This document shows, piece by piece, positions 6,404 through 13,103 of a stretch of 17,319 bases of DNA. The translations under genes and the position numbers were made by a program. Source of the stretch: Puniceicoccaceae bacterium (GTDB lineage: Bacteria > Verrucomicrobiota > Verrucomicrobiia > Opitutales > Coraliomargaritaceae); NCBI GenBank assembly GCA_003566795.1, contig PXBU01000197.1, forward strand, positions 1-17,319. The letters are read 5' to 3'. The notes below the pieces were generated by a model. The model ran no database searches, was not told where the DNA came from, and saw nothing but the letters and a program-made list of their open reading frames with translations. Position 1 is the first letter of the stretch, and each line of letters opens with the position of its first letter.

Positions 6404-6795
6404 GCGGACCAACCTCCCTTCAAACTGTAAATTTCGGCATCCGGCAGGTCGCGCCGCAGCTCCTCGGCGATCTGCCGACTGGTGCCGCAGCCGGCATCCG
6501 CGCAGTAAATGACAATCACGCGGGGGGCTTGCAGCCAGCGCTCGAGGATGTCGGCGATACTCCCTGCGGGATCACCCTGATCATAAAACAGCGCATCCGG
6601 CGCATGCCCCGCAGCATATTCCGCCTCGCTGCGCGCATCGACCCAGATCACGTCGAGCACCTGCGCATCCGCCAAGCGAATCTCGCCCGCCTGTAATTTC
6701 GGCTCCGCCCACGGCAGCGGTGCCAGCCCACTGATCAGGGAGTAAGCCGTGCCCAGCGCGGTGAGCAGAGCGATGATGGAGAACTCTCGCAGCAT
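6391..6795 (-). CDS. Membrane-anchored rhodanese-like protein
   Basis: A 134-residue protein with one N-terminal hydrophobic helix (about 5-25), probably an uncleaved anchor or signal, followed by a single rhodanese domain. Landmarks: VDARSEAEYAAGHAPDALFY at 52-71 (the usual D-R-x-x-x-E-[FY]-x-x-G-H region), the active loop IYCADAGCGTSRQIAEELR at 96-114, and IYSLKGGWSAW at 122-132 near the C-terminus. C98 should be the persulfide-carrying cysteine. The loop is longer than the classical CxxGxR form and has a second cysteine, C103. It would transfer or detoxify sulfur at the outer face of the membrane. It is the first gene of the operon with the MauE-like and DUF1573 genes, which it overlaps or abuts. 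No clear ribosome binding site precedes the ATG. Confidence 0.88.
   Translation of the reverse strand: MLREFSIIALLTALGTAYSLISGLAPLPWAEPKLQAGEIRLADAQVLDVIWVDARSEAEYAAGHAPDALFYDQGDPAGSIADILERWLQAPRVIVIYCADAGCGTSRQIAEELRRDLPDAEIYSLKGGWSAWSE
6413..6418 (-). promoter_or_regulatory. Shine-Dalgarno deciding the MauE-like start
   Basis: GGGAGG on the minus strand, nine bases before the ATG at 6403 and inside the end of the rhodanese gene. It supports internal initiation at that ATG. Confidence 0.75.
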
Positions 6796-6834
6796 GGTTT
6801 GGTGAGTGGCGTGATCAAATCAGTTTCTCTTTTA

Positions 6835-6917
6835 CGTAGCGAGAGGGTTTATCCCTCGATTCGAAGGGGGCTTGCAATGCAAATGGGCTCTATCCTGGCA
6901 TAAAGCCAGTCGCTACG
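6835..6917. repeat. Inverted pair of TAGCGA hairpins with different stems
   Basis: Positions 6837-6865 (+) read TAGCGA, stem GAGGG, loop TTTAT, stem CCCTC, GATTCGAA. Positions 6893-6916 on the minus strand read TAGCGA, stem CTGGC, loop TTTAT, stem GCCAG, GAT. The two face each other between the rhodanese start and the rhamnosidase stop. Compared with 5029-5058, the left hairpin has one stem pair changed from C-G to A-T on both sides. Confidence 0.8.
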
Positions 6918-6944
6918 AGATGTCAGTCGCTCAAAGCCCGATTC

Positions 6945-9746
6945 TTACCTTGCCACCTGGAATTTGTAGTGCCCGCTGAGTGCCTGCATACGGACAGTGC
7001 CGGGTGTCTGCGATGGCAGCACCCGCAGACCCTCGGTTTGGTTGAGGGCTTGGCCGCCTTCGGTGACTTGTGCGCCTGCGGTGGCGGGTAGCTCAACGAT
7101 GGCGATGGTATTGGGCGGGATCACGATCTCGTGCTGGGTGCCCCCGGCCTGAGTAGACCAGTTCGAGACGATGGTACCCCGGATGGATTCGTGCGAGCTC
7201 TCGACCCATTCCAGGTCCGGCACCACTTGCGGCCGGATGCGGATGCGGTCGAAGCCGATGGCATTTTCAGCCGCTTGAATGCCGCCGAGCCAGCGGAAGA
7301 ACCAGCCCGAGACGGAGCCGAACATGGGGTGGTTGTGCGAGTAGGCACCGTCGCCGCCGGCCCAATCTTCCCAGAGCGTGGTGGCATCGTTGGCCAGCAT
7401 CCAGCCCCAGGACGGGAAGGTCTCGCGGGTGGCGAGGGCGTAGGCGAGATCAGAGCGCCCGCGTTTGGAGAGTTCCTCCAGCAGGATGCGGGTGCCGTAG
7501 ATCCCGGTGGTGAGTCGGGGGGCATCTTCCGGGGCGGTGAGGTTCTCCACCAGTCGATCAAAGATCAGCTGCTGGGTGCGGCGTGGCGTGCTCGCAAACT
7601 CGAGGCCGAAGGTTTGCGCCGATTGCGAGCCATTGCCGATCTTTCCGGTGTCGGGGTTGAGGAATTCATCCTCCCAGGCAGCCGAGGATTCATCGGCATA
7701 GCGCAGCATCCTGGCTGCATCCTCAGGCATGCCGACCATCTTTGCGAGCCGGGCAATCCGCAGTGCGGCATCGACAAACTTGGGCGTGGTATAAGGGGCC
7801 CCAACCGCACGTTGCCCGAGGGCCTCGTGGTCTCCGAGGCCAGTGACGACCAGCCCATTTTTACGGCGCTCGGCTTCGGCATCCAGCCAGCGGATCGCAG
7901 CGGGCAGGTGCTTTTCGATCAAGCGGGACGCGCCGTAGTGCTGATGCAGTTGCTCCAGCAGGAGCGGATGGACCTTGGCCCAGCCGACGCCGCAGTAGTC
8001 GATCCCGACAAACGGGGCGGTATCCGTCATCCGCCCGTCGGGCAGTGCGCCATCCGTCCAGTCGCGGACCGTCTTGGCATAAAACCCATCCATGTCGAAG
8101 TTCAGCAGAAAGGCCTCGCTGCTGGCCACGATGTCGCCACCGTAAGCAAAGCGCTCCCGGTGCGGGCAGTCGGACTGCACCGTCACCACGTTGGCCAAGA
8201 AGGTGTTGATGCAGACCTCTTGTATCCGATTCAGCAGCTCGTTGGAGGAGGCAAAATGGCCCGTCGTTTGGAGGTCGGAGCGCATGGGGAAGGCCCGGAA
8301 GTCCTCCAGTTCGGGGGCCTCGGGCAGGCCGCTGATCTCCATGTAACGAAAGGCATGAAAGGTGAAGTCGGGGCGATAGGTCTCGCCGCCACCGCGGGCA
8401 ATGTAGGTCGCTCGTTGCCAGGCGATTTCAGGTGCGCCGGGCCCACCCATGGATTGAATGGTTCCGTCTGCCAGCTCGACATTGCGTTTGATCTGTCCCG
8501 CCACAGCACTGAGTGGATTCAGGCTCCCATCGGGGTGGAGGATTTCACCGAAGCGGAAGTTGACCTCGGTGCCTGCGGGGAGATCAAGCGCGATCTCGGC
8601 CAGACCGGTAAAATTGACCCCGAAGTCGATGATGTAGATGCCCTCCTCAGGCTCAGTGATCGCCTCGGCCGCAATTGGCTCAGCGAGGCGGACTGGTGGT
8701 GCCAGCAGCGGTTTGAGTGGCTCTAGCGGGTAGTGCTGCACGCGCACTTCGCGCCACGACGAGTCGTCGTAGCCGGGTGTATTCCAGCCCGGGAGAGCCT
8801 GGCGCGCATCCCGCACCTCTCCGAGATAGATACTGTTTTTGAGCGTGGGGCCTTCGGTGGTGGTCCAGTCCGGGCCAGTGGTGATCGCCGCCTGGCTGCC
8901 GTCGGCGTATTCGACCATCAGGTAGGCGATGGCGCGGGGGCGACCGACCGGTAGATCCTCGCGGATGTTGCGCCGCCCCCACATGCGCAGGGGCAGGGGA
9001 TTATACCAGCCATTGCCCAGCTCGATGCCCAGGCAATTGCTGCCTTGCTGCAGTAGCGAGGTCACGTCCAGCGTGCGGTAAAGAATTCGCTTATCGAAGT
9101 TCGTCCACTGCGGATCAAAAACATGATCGACCAGTCGCTGTCCGTTCAGGCTGGGGTAGCTCAGGCCCAGACCGGCCACGTGCAGGCGGGCCCGCGTCAC
9201 CGGTTGGCTCAGCTCAAATTCTGTGCGCAGCAGCGGGGCGGGGTCTTCCTCATAAAAATCGGCGTCGTTGGTCGGATTATCTTTACCGTCGTCGATCCAT
9301 TGCGCGCCCGCCCAATCATCAGTTTCGACCAGGGCGACTTCCCAAGAGGCAGTCGCGCTCCATTCCGATGCCTCATCGTCCTGGTTCCAGGAGCGGACCT
9401 TCCAGTAGCACTGCTGGCCGGCCTGCAGCGGCGCGCCCGCATACGCCACCTTCGGCGAGCGCCCGGCCAGTTGCTTGCCGGAATCCCACAGGTCGCCGAC
9501 GTTGCGCTGAAGCTTCTCCGGGCAGCTGGCCACCAAGACCTGCCAGGCCCGCTGGATCTGACCGCGCGGTGCCTCCCCGGTAGCCTCCAGCCGCCAGGTA
9601 AGCTCGGGTGTGGCGGGTGCTGCCAATGGGTTGACCTTGCCCGCACAACGCAAGTCAACCGGCGTGATGGATGCCGCCAGGAGCAGCGGCAGGAAGGATA
9701 GGGCGCACAGCAAGGCGCGTTTGAGATGTCTACGGATAGGTGTCAT
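6945..9746 (-). CDS. Exported alpha-L-rhamnosidase, GH78
   Basis: A 933-residue protein that should release terminal alpha-L-rhamnose from polysaccharides or glycosides. Residues 1-25 form a signal peptide (RRHLKRALLCALSFLPLLLA), so it is exported. Order of parts follows the bacterial rhamnosidase architecture: an N-terminal beta domain (LTWRLE, QRAWQVLVAS, YWKVRSWN), the rhamnosidase N domain (ARLHVAGLGLSYPSLNGQRL, IELGNGWYN), a beta domain, then the alpha/alpha barrel with DCPHRERFAYGGD at residues 526-538, matching the GH78 motif with catalytic acidic residues (E531 and D538 are candidates). TTLWEDW places the other likely catalytic acid at E793, and SHNHPMFGSVSGWFFRWLGG follows. A C-terminal beta domain closes it. 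It stands alone, ten or so bases past nothing but repeats on both sides; no rhamnose catabolic gene is in the window. No strong ribosome binding site is seen. Confidence 0.93.
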   Translation of the reverse strand: MTPIRRHLKRALLCALSFLPLLLAASITPVDLRCAGKVNPLAAPATPELTWRLEATGEAPRGQIQRAWQVLVASCPEKLQRNVGDLWDSGKQLAGRSPKVAYAGAPLQAGQQCYWKVRSWNQDDEASEWSATASWEVALVETDDWAGAQWIDDGKDNPTNDADFYEEDPAPLLRTEFELSQPVTRARLHVAGLGLSYPSLNGQRLVDHVFDPQWTNFDKRILYRTLDVTSLLQQGSNCLGIELGNGWYNPLPLRMWGRRNIREDLPVGRPRAIAYLMVEYADGSQAAITTGPDWTTTEGPTLKNSIYLGEVRDARQALPGWNTPGYDDSSWREVRVQHYPLEPLKPLLAPPVRLAEPIAAEAITEPEEGIYIIDFGVNFTGLAEIALDLPAGTEVNFRFGEILHPDGSLNPLSAVAGQIKRNVELADGTIQSMGGPGAPEIAWQRATYIARGGGETYRPDFTFHAFRYMEISGLPEAPELEDFRAFPMRSDLQTTGHFASSNELLNRIQEVCINTFLANVVTVQSDCPHRERFAYGGDIVASSEAFLLNFDMDGFYAKTVRDWTDGALPDGRMTDTAPFVGIDYCGVGWAKVHPLLLEQLHQHYGASRLIEKHLPAAIRWLDAEAERRKNGLVVTGLGDHEALGQRAVGAPYTTPKFVDAALRIARLAKMVGMPEDAARMLRYADESSAAWEDEFLNPDTGKIGNGSQSAQTFGLEFASTPRRTQQLIFDRLVENLTAPEDAPRLTTGIYGTRILLEELSKRGRSDLAYALATRETFPSWGWMLANDATTLWEDWAGGDGAYSHNHPMFGSVSGWFFRWLGGIQAAENAIGFDRIRIRPQVVPDLEWVESSHESIRGTIVSNWSTQAGGTQHEIVIPPNTIAIVELPATAGAQVTEGGQALNQTEGLRVLPSQTPGTVRMQALSGHYKFQVAR

Positions 9747-9861
9747 AATTGCTTTACAGGATCGGAATATGAATCGACCTCATTGCTAGCTGTTTTCTCA
9801 ACTCGGGTCTAGTTCAAATCTGTAATAACTGGCCTCTTCGACCTGCGATGACGACTCTGGT

Positions 9862-9961
9862 CGTAGGGGTGGTGCTCGCGCCACCCGCGAATCTTGCGTT
9901 GCCCCCGGTCTCTTTGCAACGCCTCGCACGCTCGCGGGCTTCCCACAGGAAAGCCCCTACG
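9862..9961. repeat. Repeat B, copy 1 (CGTAGGGG ends)
   Basis: A 100-bp unit starting CGTAGGGGTGG and ending GGAAAGCCCCTACG, so the ends pair. Inside, GGGTGGTGC pairs with GCGCCACCC and GGGCTT pairs with AAGCCC. It is followed by TGATGTCGATTCAAAATCGA and a run of AAATCG-like repeats, as is copy 2. It lies 115 bp upstream of the rhamnosidase start. Confidence 0.85.
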
Positions 9962-10006
9962 TGATGTCGATTCAAAATCGAAATCGGGATCGAAATCAAA
10001 ATCGTC

Positions 10007-10145
10007 CGTAGGGGTGGTGCTCGCGCCACCCGCCCTTCGACAAACTCAGGGCCTTGAGCCTGCCGAAACGGCGAACGCTGTGAGGCCCCCGGTCTGTTCG
10101 CAACGCCTCGCACGCTCGCGGGCTTCCCATAGGAAAGCCCCTACG
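10007..10145. repeat. Repeat B, copy 2
   Basis: A 139-bp copy with the same ends and the same right flank as copy 1. It carries an extra internal part, CCTTCGACAAACTCAGGGCC followed by TTGAGCCTGCCGAAACGG, itself a partial palindrome of a widespread REP type. The spacer 9747-10448 has no gene: besides repeats it has an AT-rich stretch at about 10255-10295 (TTTTTTATAAAATGAG) that might carry the promoter of the serine dehydratase gene. Confidence 0.85.
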
Positions 10146-10300
10146 TGATGTCGATTCAAAATCGAAATCGGGATCGAAATCTCACCAATTTCAATCGTGC
10201 GCGAGGGTGTCCCCCGCTCTTGGGATGGAGGTTGAAAAAACTTAACCAGCTGCTATCGTTCACTAATTCTTTAAATAAACTTTTTTATAAAATGAGTGTG

Positions 10301-10376
10301 TAGCGATGGCACGACAGTGCCGTCTTTTCGTCTCATTTCTAATCGGGCAACAGACCTTGCTGTCGCAAGTTCGCTA
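10301..10376. repeat. Inverted pair of GACA-loop hairpins with different stems
   Basis: Positions 10301-10324 (+) read TAGCGA, T, stem GGCAC, loop GACA, stem GTGCC, GTC, then TTTT. Positions 10353-10376 on the minus strand read TAGCGA, A, stem CTTGC, loop GACA, stem GCAAG, GTC. Head, loop and tail are identical; four of five stem pairs differ, all compensated. Confidence 0.85.
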
Positions 10377-10448
10377 CGAAAAATAGGAAAAAATATTCGA
10401 TCCTCCTCAAGCAACCAAACCGCAAATCCTTCCAACCCAACTTAAACC

Positions 10449-12044
10449 ATGGACTCCTCTCCTCCCAGTATTTTCAATGATGTGATTGGCCCGGTGATGC
10501 GCGGGCCCAGCAGCTCGCACTCAGCGGCGGCCAACCGCATCGGGCGGCTGGCGCGTGACTTGGTGGGCGGCCCGATCAAGCAGGTGGTCATCCGCTATGA
10601 TCCCAATGGCTCATTGGTCAACACGCACAAGGATCAGGGCACTGATCTCGGGCTCTACAGCGGGCTGCTGGGGTGGACGCCGGAGGACTCGCGCATTCCC
10701 GGCTACGCCGCCGCTCTGGCCGAGGCGGGCATCGAGGTCGATGTGCGCTATGAGGCTTACGAAGCACCGCACCCGAATTTCTACCGGCTCGAGCTCACCG
10801 ACGCGAGTGGCCAGTTGTTCCGCCTGGATGCTGTCTCGACCGGTGGTGGTATGATCGAGCTGCGGGCTATCGACGGGATCGAGCTGCGGTCGGCAGGAGA
10901 CTTTCACCACACTTTGGCTTGGCTGGATGCGGCACCCGAGGACGCCGCCTGCCGTATTTTTGAAGAATTTGCCGAGGGCGTCAGCTGGCACCCGTCCACC
11001 GAACCGGGTGGTATCCTGAATATTTTTAGTCGCGAGCCGCTGGGTCCGGACCAGCTGGAAAAAGTCCGGCAGCTCTCCGGCGTGCGCCAGCTGCGCCAGT
11101 TGCAGGCTGTCCTGCCGGTGTTGTCACGCCGGGGGCTGGCGGTGAGCTTCCAGCGTGCCAGTGAGATGCTGGAGCAGGCGGCGCTGGTGGACCAAGACTT
11201 GGGGCTTTGTGGCCTGAAGTATGAGTCCGAGCGCTCCGGCCTGCCGGAGGAGCAACTTGAGGCGATGATGGACAATCTGATCACCATCTTCGAAGCCGCC
11301 ATCAAAACCGGCTTGGCCGGGACCGAATACGAGGACCGGGTGCTGCCCTCCCAATCGCCGGGATTTGCGCGTGCCGAGCAGGCGGGCCTGCTGGTGCCGG
11401 CTGATATCAATAACCGGATCATCCGCTATGTGAGTGCGATCATGGAGGTCAAATCTTCGATGGGTGTGATTGTGGCGGCGCCGACCGCCGGTTCCTGTGG
11501 GGCCATGCCCGGCGCGGTGTTGGCAATCGGCCATGCCATGGGTAAGACTCGTCCGGAGATTTGCAGCGCCTTATTCGCCGCTGGCTTGATCGGCGTCTTT
11601 ATCGCCCGCGATGCGACCTTTGCTGCCGAGGAGGGCGGCTGCATGGCAGAGACCGGATCGGGCGCGTCGATGGCCGCCGCTGCAATTGTGCAAATGGCCG
11701 GAGGCACGCAGGCACAGCAACTCGCGGCCGCCTCGATGGCCCTGCAAAATAGTTTCGGCCTGATCTGTGATCCGGTTGCCAACCGGGTGGAGGCGCCCTG
11801 CCTCGGTAAAAATATTACCGCGGCGACCAATGCGCTTTCCTGTGCCAACATGGCCTTGGGTGGTTACAACCCGGTCGTCCCGATGGATGAGGTGGTGCGA
11901 GCCATGAACGAAGTCGCCCATCAAATGCCGCGCGAGCACCGCTGCACGAATTCCGGCGGCCTGGCAGTCACGCCGACCTCCAAAAAAATCGCGGAGCGAC
12001 TCAATGCCGCTGCCGCGTGCAGCACCGGCAAGTGCGCCTGTTGA
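10449..12044 (+). CDS. sdaA: Single-chain iron-sulfur L-serine dehydratase
   Basis: A 531-residue cytoplasmic enzyme that deaminates L-serine to pyruvate and ammonia. The beta domain comes first (IGPVMRGPSSSHSAAANRIG, residues 13-32, substrate loop), then a linker of about 120 residues that may hold an ACT-like fold, then the alpha domain from about residue 240. Cysteines C398 (EEGGCMAETG), C440 (LICDPVANR) and C451 (APCLGKN) are spaced 42 and 11 apart, as are the three [4Fe-4S] ligands of the Legionella enzyme. The chain ends in cysteine C531 (STGKCAC), like the C-terminal tail cysteine that caps the cluster in that enzyme. It is longer than the 454-458 residues of the E. coli and Legionella forms. 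The ATG at 10449 lacks a clear Shine-Dalgarno. It appears monocistronic, between two repeat-filled spacers. Confidence 0.94.
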   Translation: MDSSPPSIFNDVIGPVMRGPSSSHSAAANRIGRLARDLVGGPIKQVVIRYDPNGSLVNTHKDQGTDLGLYSGLLGWTPEDSRIPGYAAALAEAGIEVDVRYEAYEAPHPNFYRLELTDASGQLFRLDAVSTGGGMIELRAIDGIELRSAGDFHHTLAWLDAAPEDAACRIFEEFAEGVSWHPSTEPGGILNIFSREPLGPDQLEKVRQLSGVRQLRQLQAVLPVLSRRGLAVSFQRASEMLEQAALVDQDLGLCGLKYESERSGLPEEQLEAMMDNLITIFEAAIKTGLAGTEYEDRVLPSQSPGFARAEQAGLLVPADINNRIIRYVSAIMEVKSSMGVIVAAPTAGSCGAMPGAVLAIGHAMGKTRPEICSALFAAGLIGVFIARDATFAAEEGGCMAETGSGASMAAAAIVQMAGGTQAQQLAAASMALQNSFGLICDPVANRVEAPCLGKNITAATNALSCANMALGGYNPVVPMDEVVRAMNEVAHQMPREHRCTNSGGLAVTPTSKKIAERLNAAAACSTGKCAC

Positions 12045-12047
12045 GGT

Positions 12048-12170
12048 GGACGGTGGACGGTGAGCGGTAGTCGGTGGGCGGTAGACGGTTTTCGGTGAGC
12101 GGTGTCCGGTGTGCCCCGTGGGGCCTGCGCTTGCGCATGGCACCATCGCCGTTCAGGCGATGGCTCCGGC
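12048..12170. repeat. Degenerate GGTGGACGGT tract and repeat C, copy 1
   Basis: Positions 12048-12110 are a degenerate run of GGTGGACGGT/GGTGAGCGGT units. Repeat C follows (12111-12170): GTGCCCCGTGGGGCCTGCGC, then TTGCGCATGGCACC and CATCGCCGTTCAGGCGATGG. It contains three stacked palindromes (GCCCC/GGGGC, TGCGC/GCGCA, CATCGCC/GGCGATG). It lies between two convergent genes, a position where a two-way terminator would be useful. Confidence 0.8.
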
Positions 12171-12206
12171 AGCCCAGGCAAGTCCCCGCAGCTCGGTTTC
12201 TCGATT

Positions 12207-12620
12207 TTATTGAAATGGATTGATGACGCGGATGCCGCTATAGACCTGCCCTGAATTCAGGTCTTCGGAGTAGAGTGTGTGGCATCCGAGTTCAAGGCCA
12301 GCGGCGATGATGGAGGCATCCCAATTGGAAATTTGGAATTGGCGACGAAGCGTATTAGCCGAGACCAGCAACTCCCGCGTAATCGGAAGGACTGGTACCT
12401 GAGTGCTGAGTTCCAGCATCGCATCGATCCCGTTTTCGGAGATTCCAAGCGTTTTTTTACGCAGCGCATTGGCAGTAAACTCCTGTATAACCTGGGTGGA
12501 AAAGGCAAAGTTTGTCTCCAAAATCAAGTTCTCTGCGATCACCCGTTTTTCCGCATCGTCGGCAGCAGCCGAGCAAGCGTAAAGGAGTATATTCGAATCC
12601 AGAAAGACCTCAGCGGTCAT
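12207..12620 (-). CDS. vapC: PIN-domain toxin, VapC type
   Basis: A 137-residue single PIN domain, expected to be a metal-dependent RNase that blocks translation when free. The acidic residues that hold the metal are in place: D8 (VFLDSNILLYA), E47 (VIQEFTANAL), D101 (NWDASIIAA) and D120 or E119 (YSEDLNSG). Its size is typical for VapC. The ATG at 12620 follows GAGGAG at four bases and overlaps the antitoxin gene by 11 bp; an in-frame GTG at 12632 would lack a site. The antitoxin comes first and both are read leftward, the usual order. The cellular target, often a tRNA or rRNA loop, cannot be told from sequence. Confidence 0.88.
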   Translation of the reverse strand: MTAEVFLDSNILLYACSAAADDAEKRVIAENLILETNFAFSTQVIQEFTANALRKKTLGISENGIDAMLELSTQVPVLPITRELLVSANTLRRQFQISNWDASIIAAGLELGCHTLYSEDLNSGQVYSGIRVINPFQ

Positions 12621-12852
12621 AAATCTCCTCACGGCTTAGCGGGGTCATGGGTTGTGTGTTGGATGCCCGCATGGCATTCAGCAAGCGTTTCAGGTTTTCC
12701 TGACGCGCGTTTTCTGCGCTCTCGGTACTCATTCCATCGGTTACACTCTCCAATCCCCGAACCACGAGCTCGCGCAGGGTCGTGCGCCGTTGGGCGGCCA
12801 CGACTTTTGCCCGGTGCAATAGCTTATCTGGAAAATCAATCGTTGTTTTCAT
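12610..12852 (-). CDS. vapB: VapB-type antitoxin
   Basis: An 80-residue protein. Its first ~35 residues (MKTTIDFPDKLLHRAKVVAA, then RRTTLRELVVRGL) fit a ribbon-helix-helix DNA-binding unit of the VapB type, with the short beta strand TTIDF first and two helices after it. The remaining part (about 45-80) is charged and probably flexible, and would wrap the toxin. It overlaps the PIN toxin by 11 bp. As in related modules it should repress its own promoter; a strong candidate promoter with an 8-bp direct repeat lies directly upstream (12861-12889). No good Shine-Dalgarno is seen before the ATG, and the predicted -10 is only 8 bases from it, so the transcript may be nearly leaderless. Confidence 0.85.
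   Translation of the reverse strand: MKTTIDFPDKLLHRAKVVAAQRRTTLRELVVRGLESVTDGMSTESAENARQENLKRLLNAMRASNTQPMTPLSREEIYDR
12625..12630 (-). promoter_or_regulatory. Shine-Dalgarno deciding the VapC start
   Basis: GAGGAG on the minus strand, four bases before the ATG at 12620, located within the last codons of the antitoxin gene. It would couple toxin to antitoxin translation. Confidence 0.7.
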
Positions 12853-12860
12853 TAGAGCAA

Positions 12861-12889
12861 TATTTACAGGAGTATTGGAGTATTGTCAA
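12861..12889 (-). promoter_or_regulatory. Promoter and possible operator of the VapBC pair
   Basis: On the minus strand, TTGACA (12884-12889) is a perfect -35 box. A 17-base spacer leads to TAAATA (12861-12866) as a weak -10. The spacer contains the 8-bp plus-strand unit GGAGTATT twice in direct succession (12869-12876, 12877-12884), a likely site for the ribbon-helix-helix antitoxin. Confidence 0.6.
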
Positions 12890-12912
12890 GTTGCCAGTGG
12901 CCGGTGCCCGGT

Positions 12913-12976
12913 GTGCCCCGTGGGGCCTGCGCTTGCGCATGGCACCATCGCCGTTCAGGCGATGGCCCCGGCGGCC
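12913..12976. repeat. Repeat C, copy 2
   Basis: Nearly identical to copy 1 (GTGCCCCGTGGGGCCTGCGC through GGCGATGGCCCCGGCGGCC), with a similar left flank (GTGCCCGGT). It lies in the 251-bp spacer between the two divergent toxin-antitoxin operons and is followed to about 13000 by unremarkable sequence. Confidence 0.85.
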
Positions 12977-13066
12977 TTGGGGAATTTCCGCAGCTCCGAT
13001 TCTCCAGTGATAGCGGGTGGTTCAACCTGAACTCGGCAGTTCCAAAACCCTTTCTATCAATTCAGC

Positions 13067-13087
13067 TTGCAATATATTGTGTTGCAA
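13067..13087 (+). promoter_or_regulatory. Possible promoter/operator of the CopG-MazF pair
   Basis: Two TTGCAA hexamers (13067-13072, 13082-13087) flank the perfect 10-bp palindrome CAATATATTG (13070-13079). TATATT at 13073-13078 is one base from the -10 consensus; the upstream -35 is weak. Its place, 17 bases before the antitoxin start, and its symmetry suit autorepression by a dimeric ribbon-helix-helix protein. Confidence 0.45.
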
Positions 13088-13103
13088 CCCATGTTTGCCA
13101 GCG

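Noticed and set aside
7131..8726. A 531-codon plus-strand open frame antisense to the rhamnosidase
   Set aside because: Its translation shows no domain, and the opposite strand carries the complete GH78 motifs. Long antisense frames are common in GC-rich DNA.
10299..10327. Simple rho-independent terminator (GGCAC/GTGCC hairpin then TTTT)
   Set aside because: Structurally possible, but the same hairpin recurs at 5077 as part of a dispersed family, no gene ends just upstream on this strand, and it lies before, not after, the serine dehydratase gene.
12279..13010. A 243-codon plus-strand open frame across the VapBC genes
   Set aside because: Antisense to two genes with clear families, and it continues into repeat C.
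13017..13103. Longer N-terminus for the CopG antitoxin
   Set aside because: The 29 extra residues are cysteine-rich with no family match and would be translated through the palindromic promoter region.
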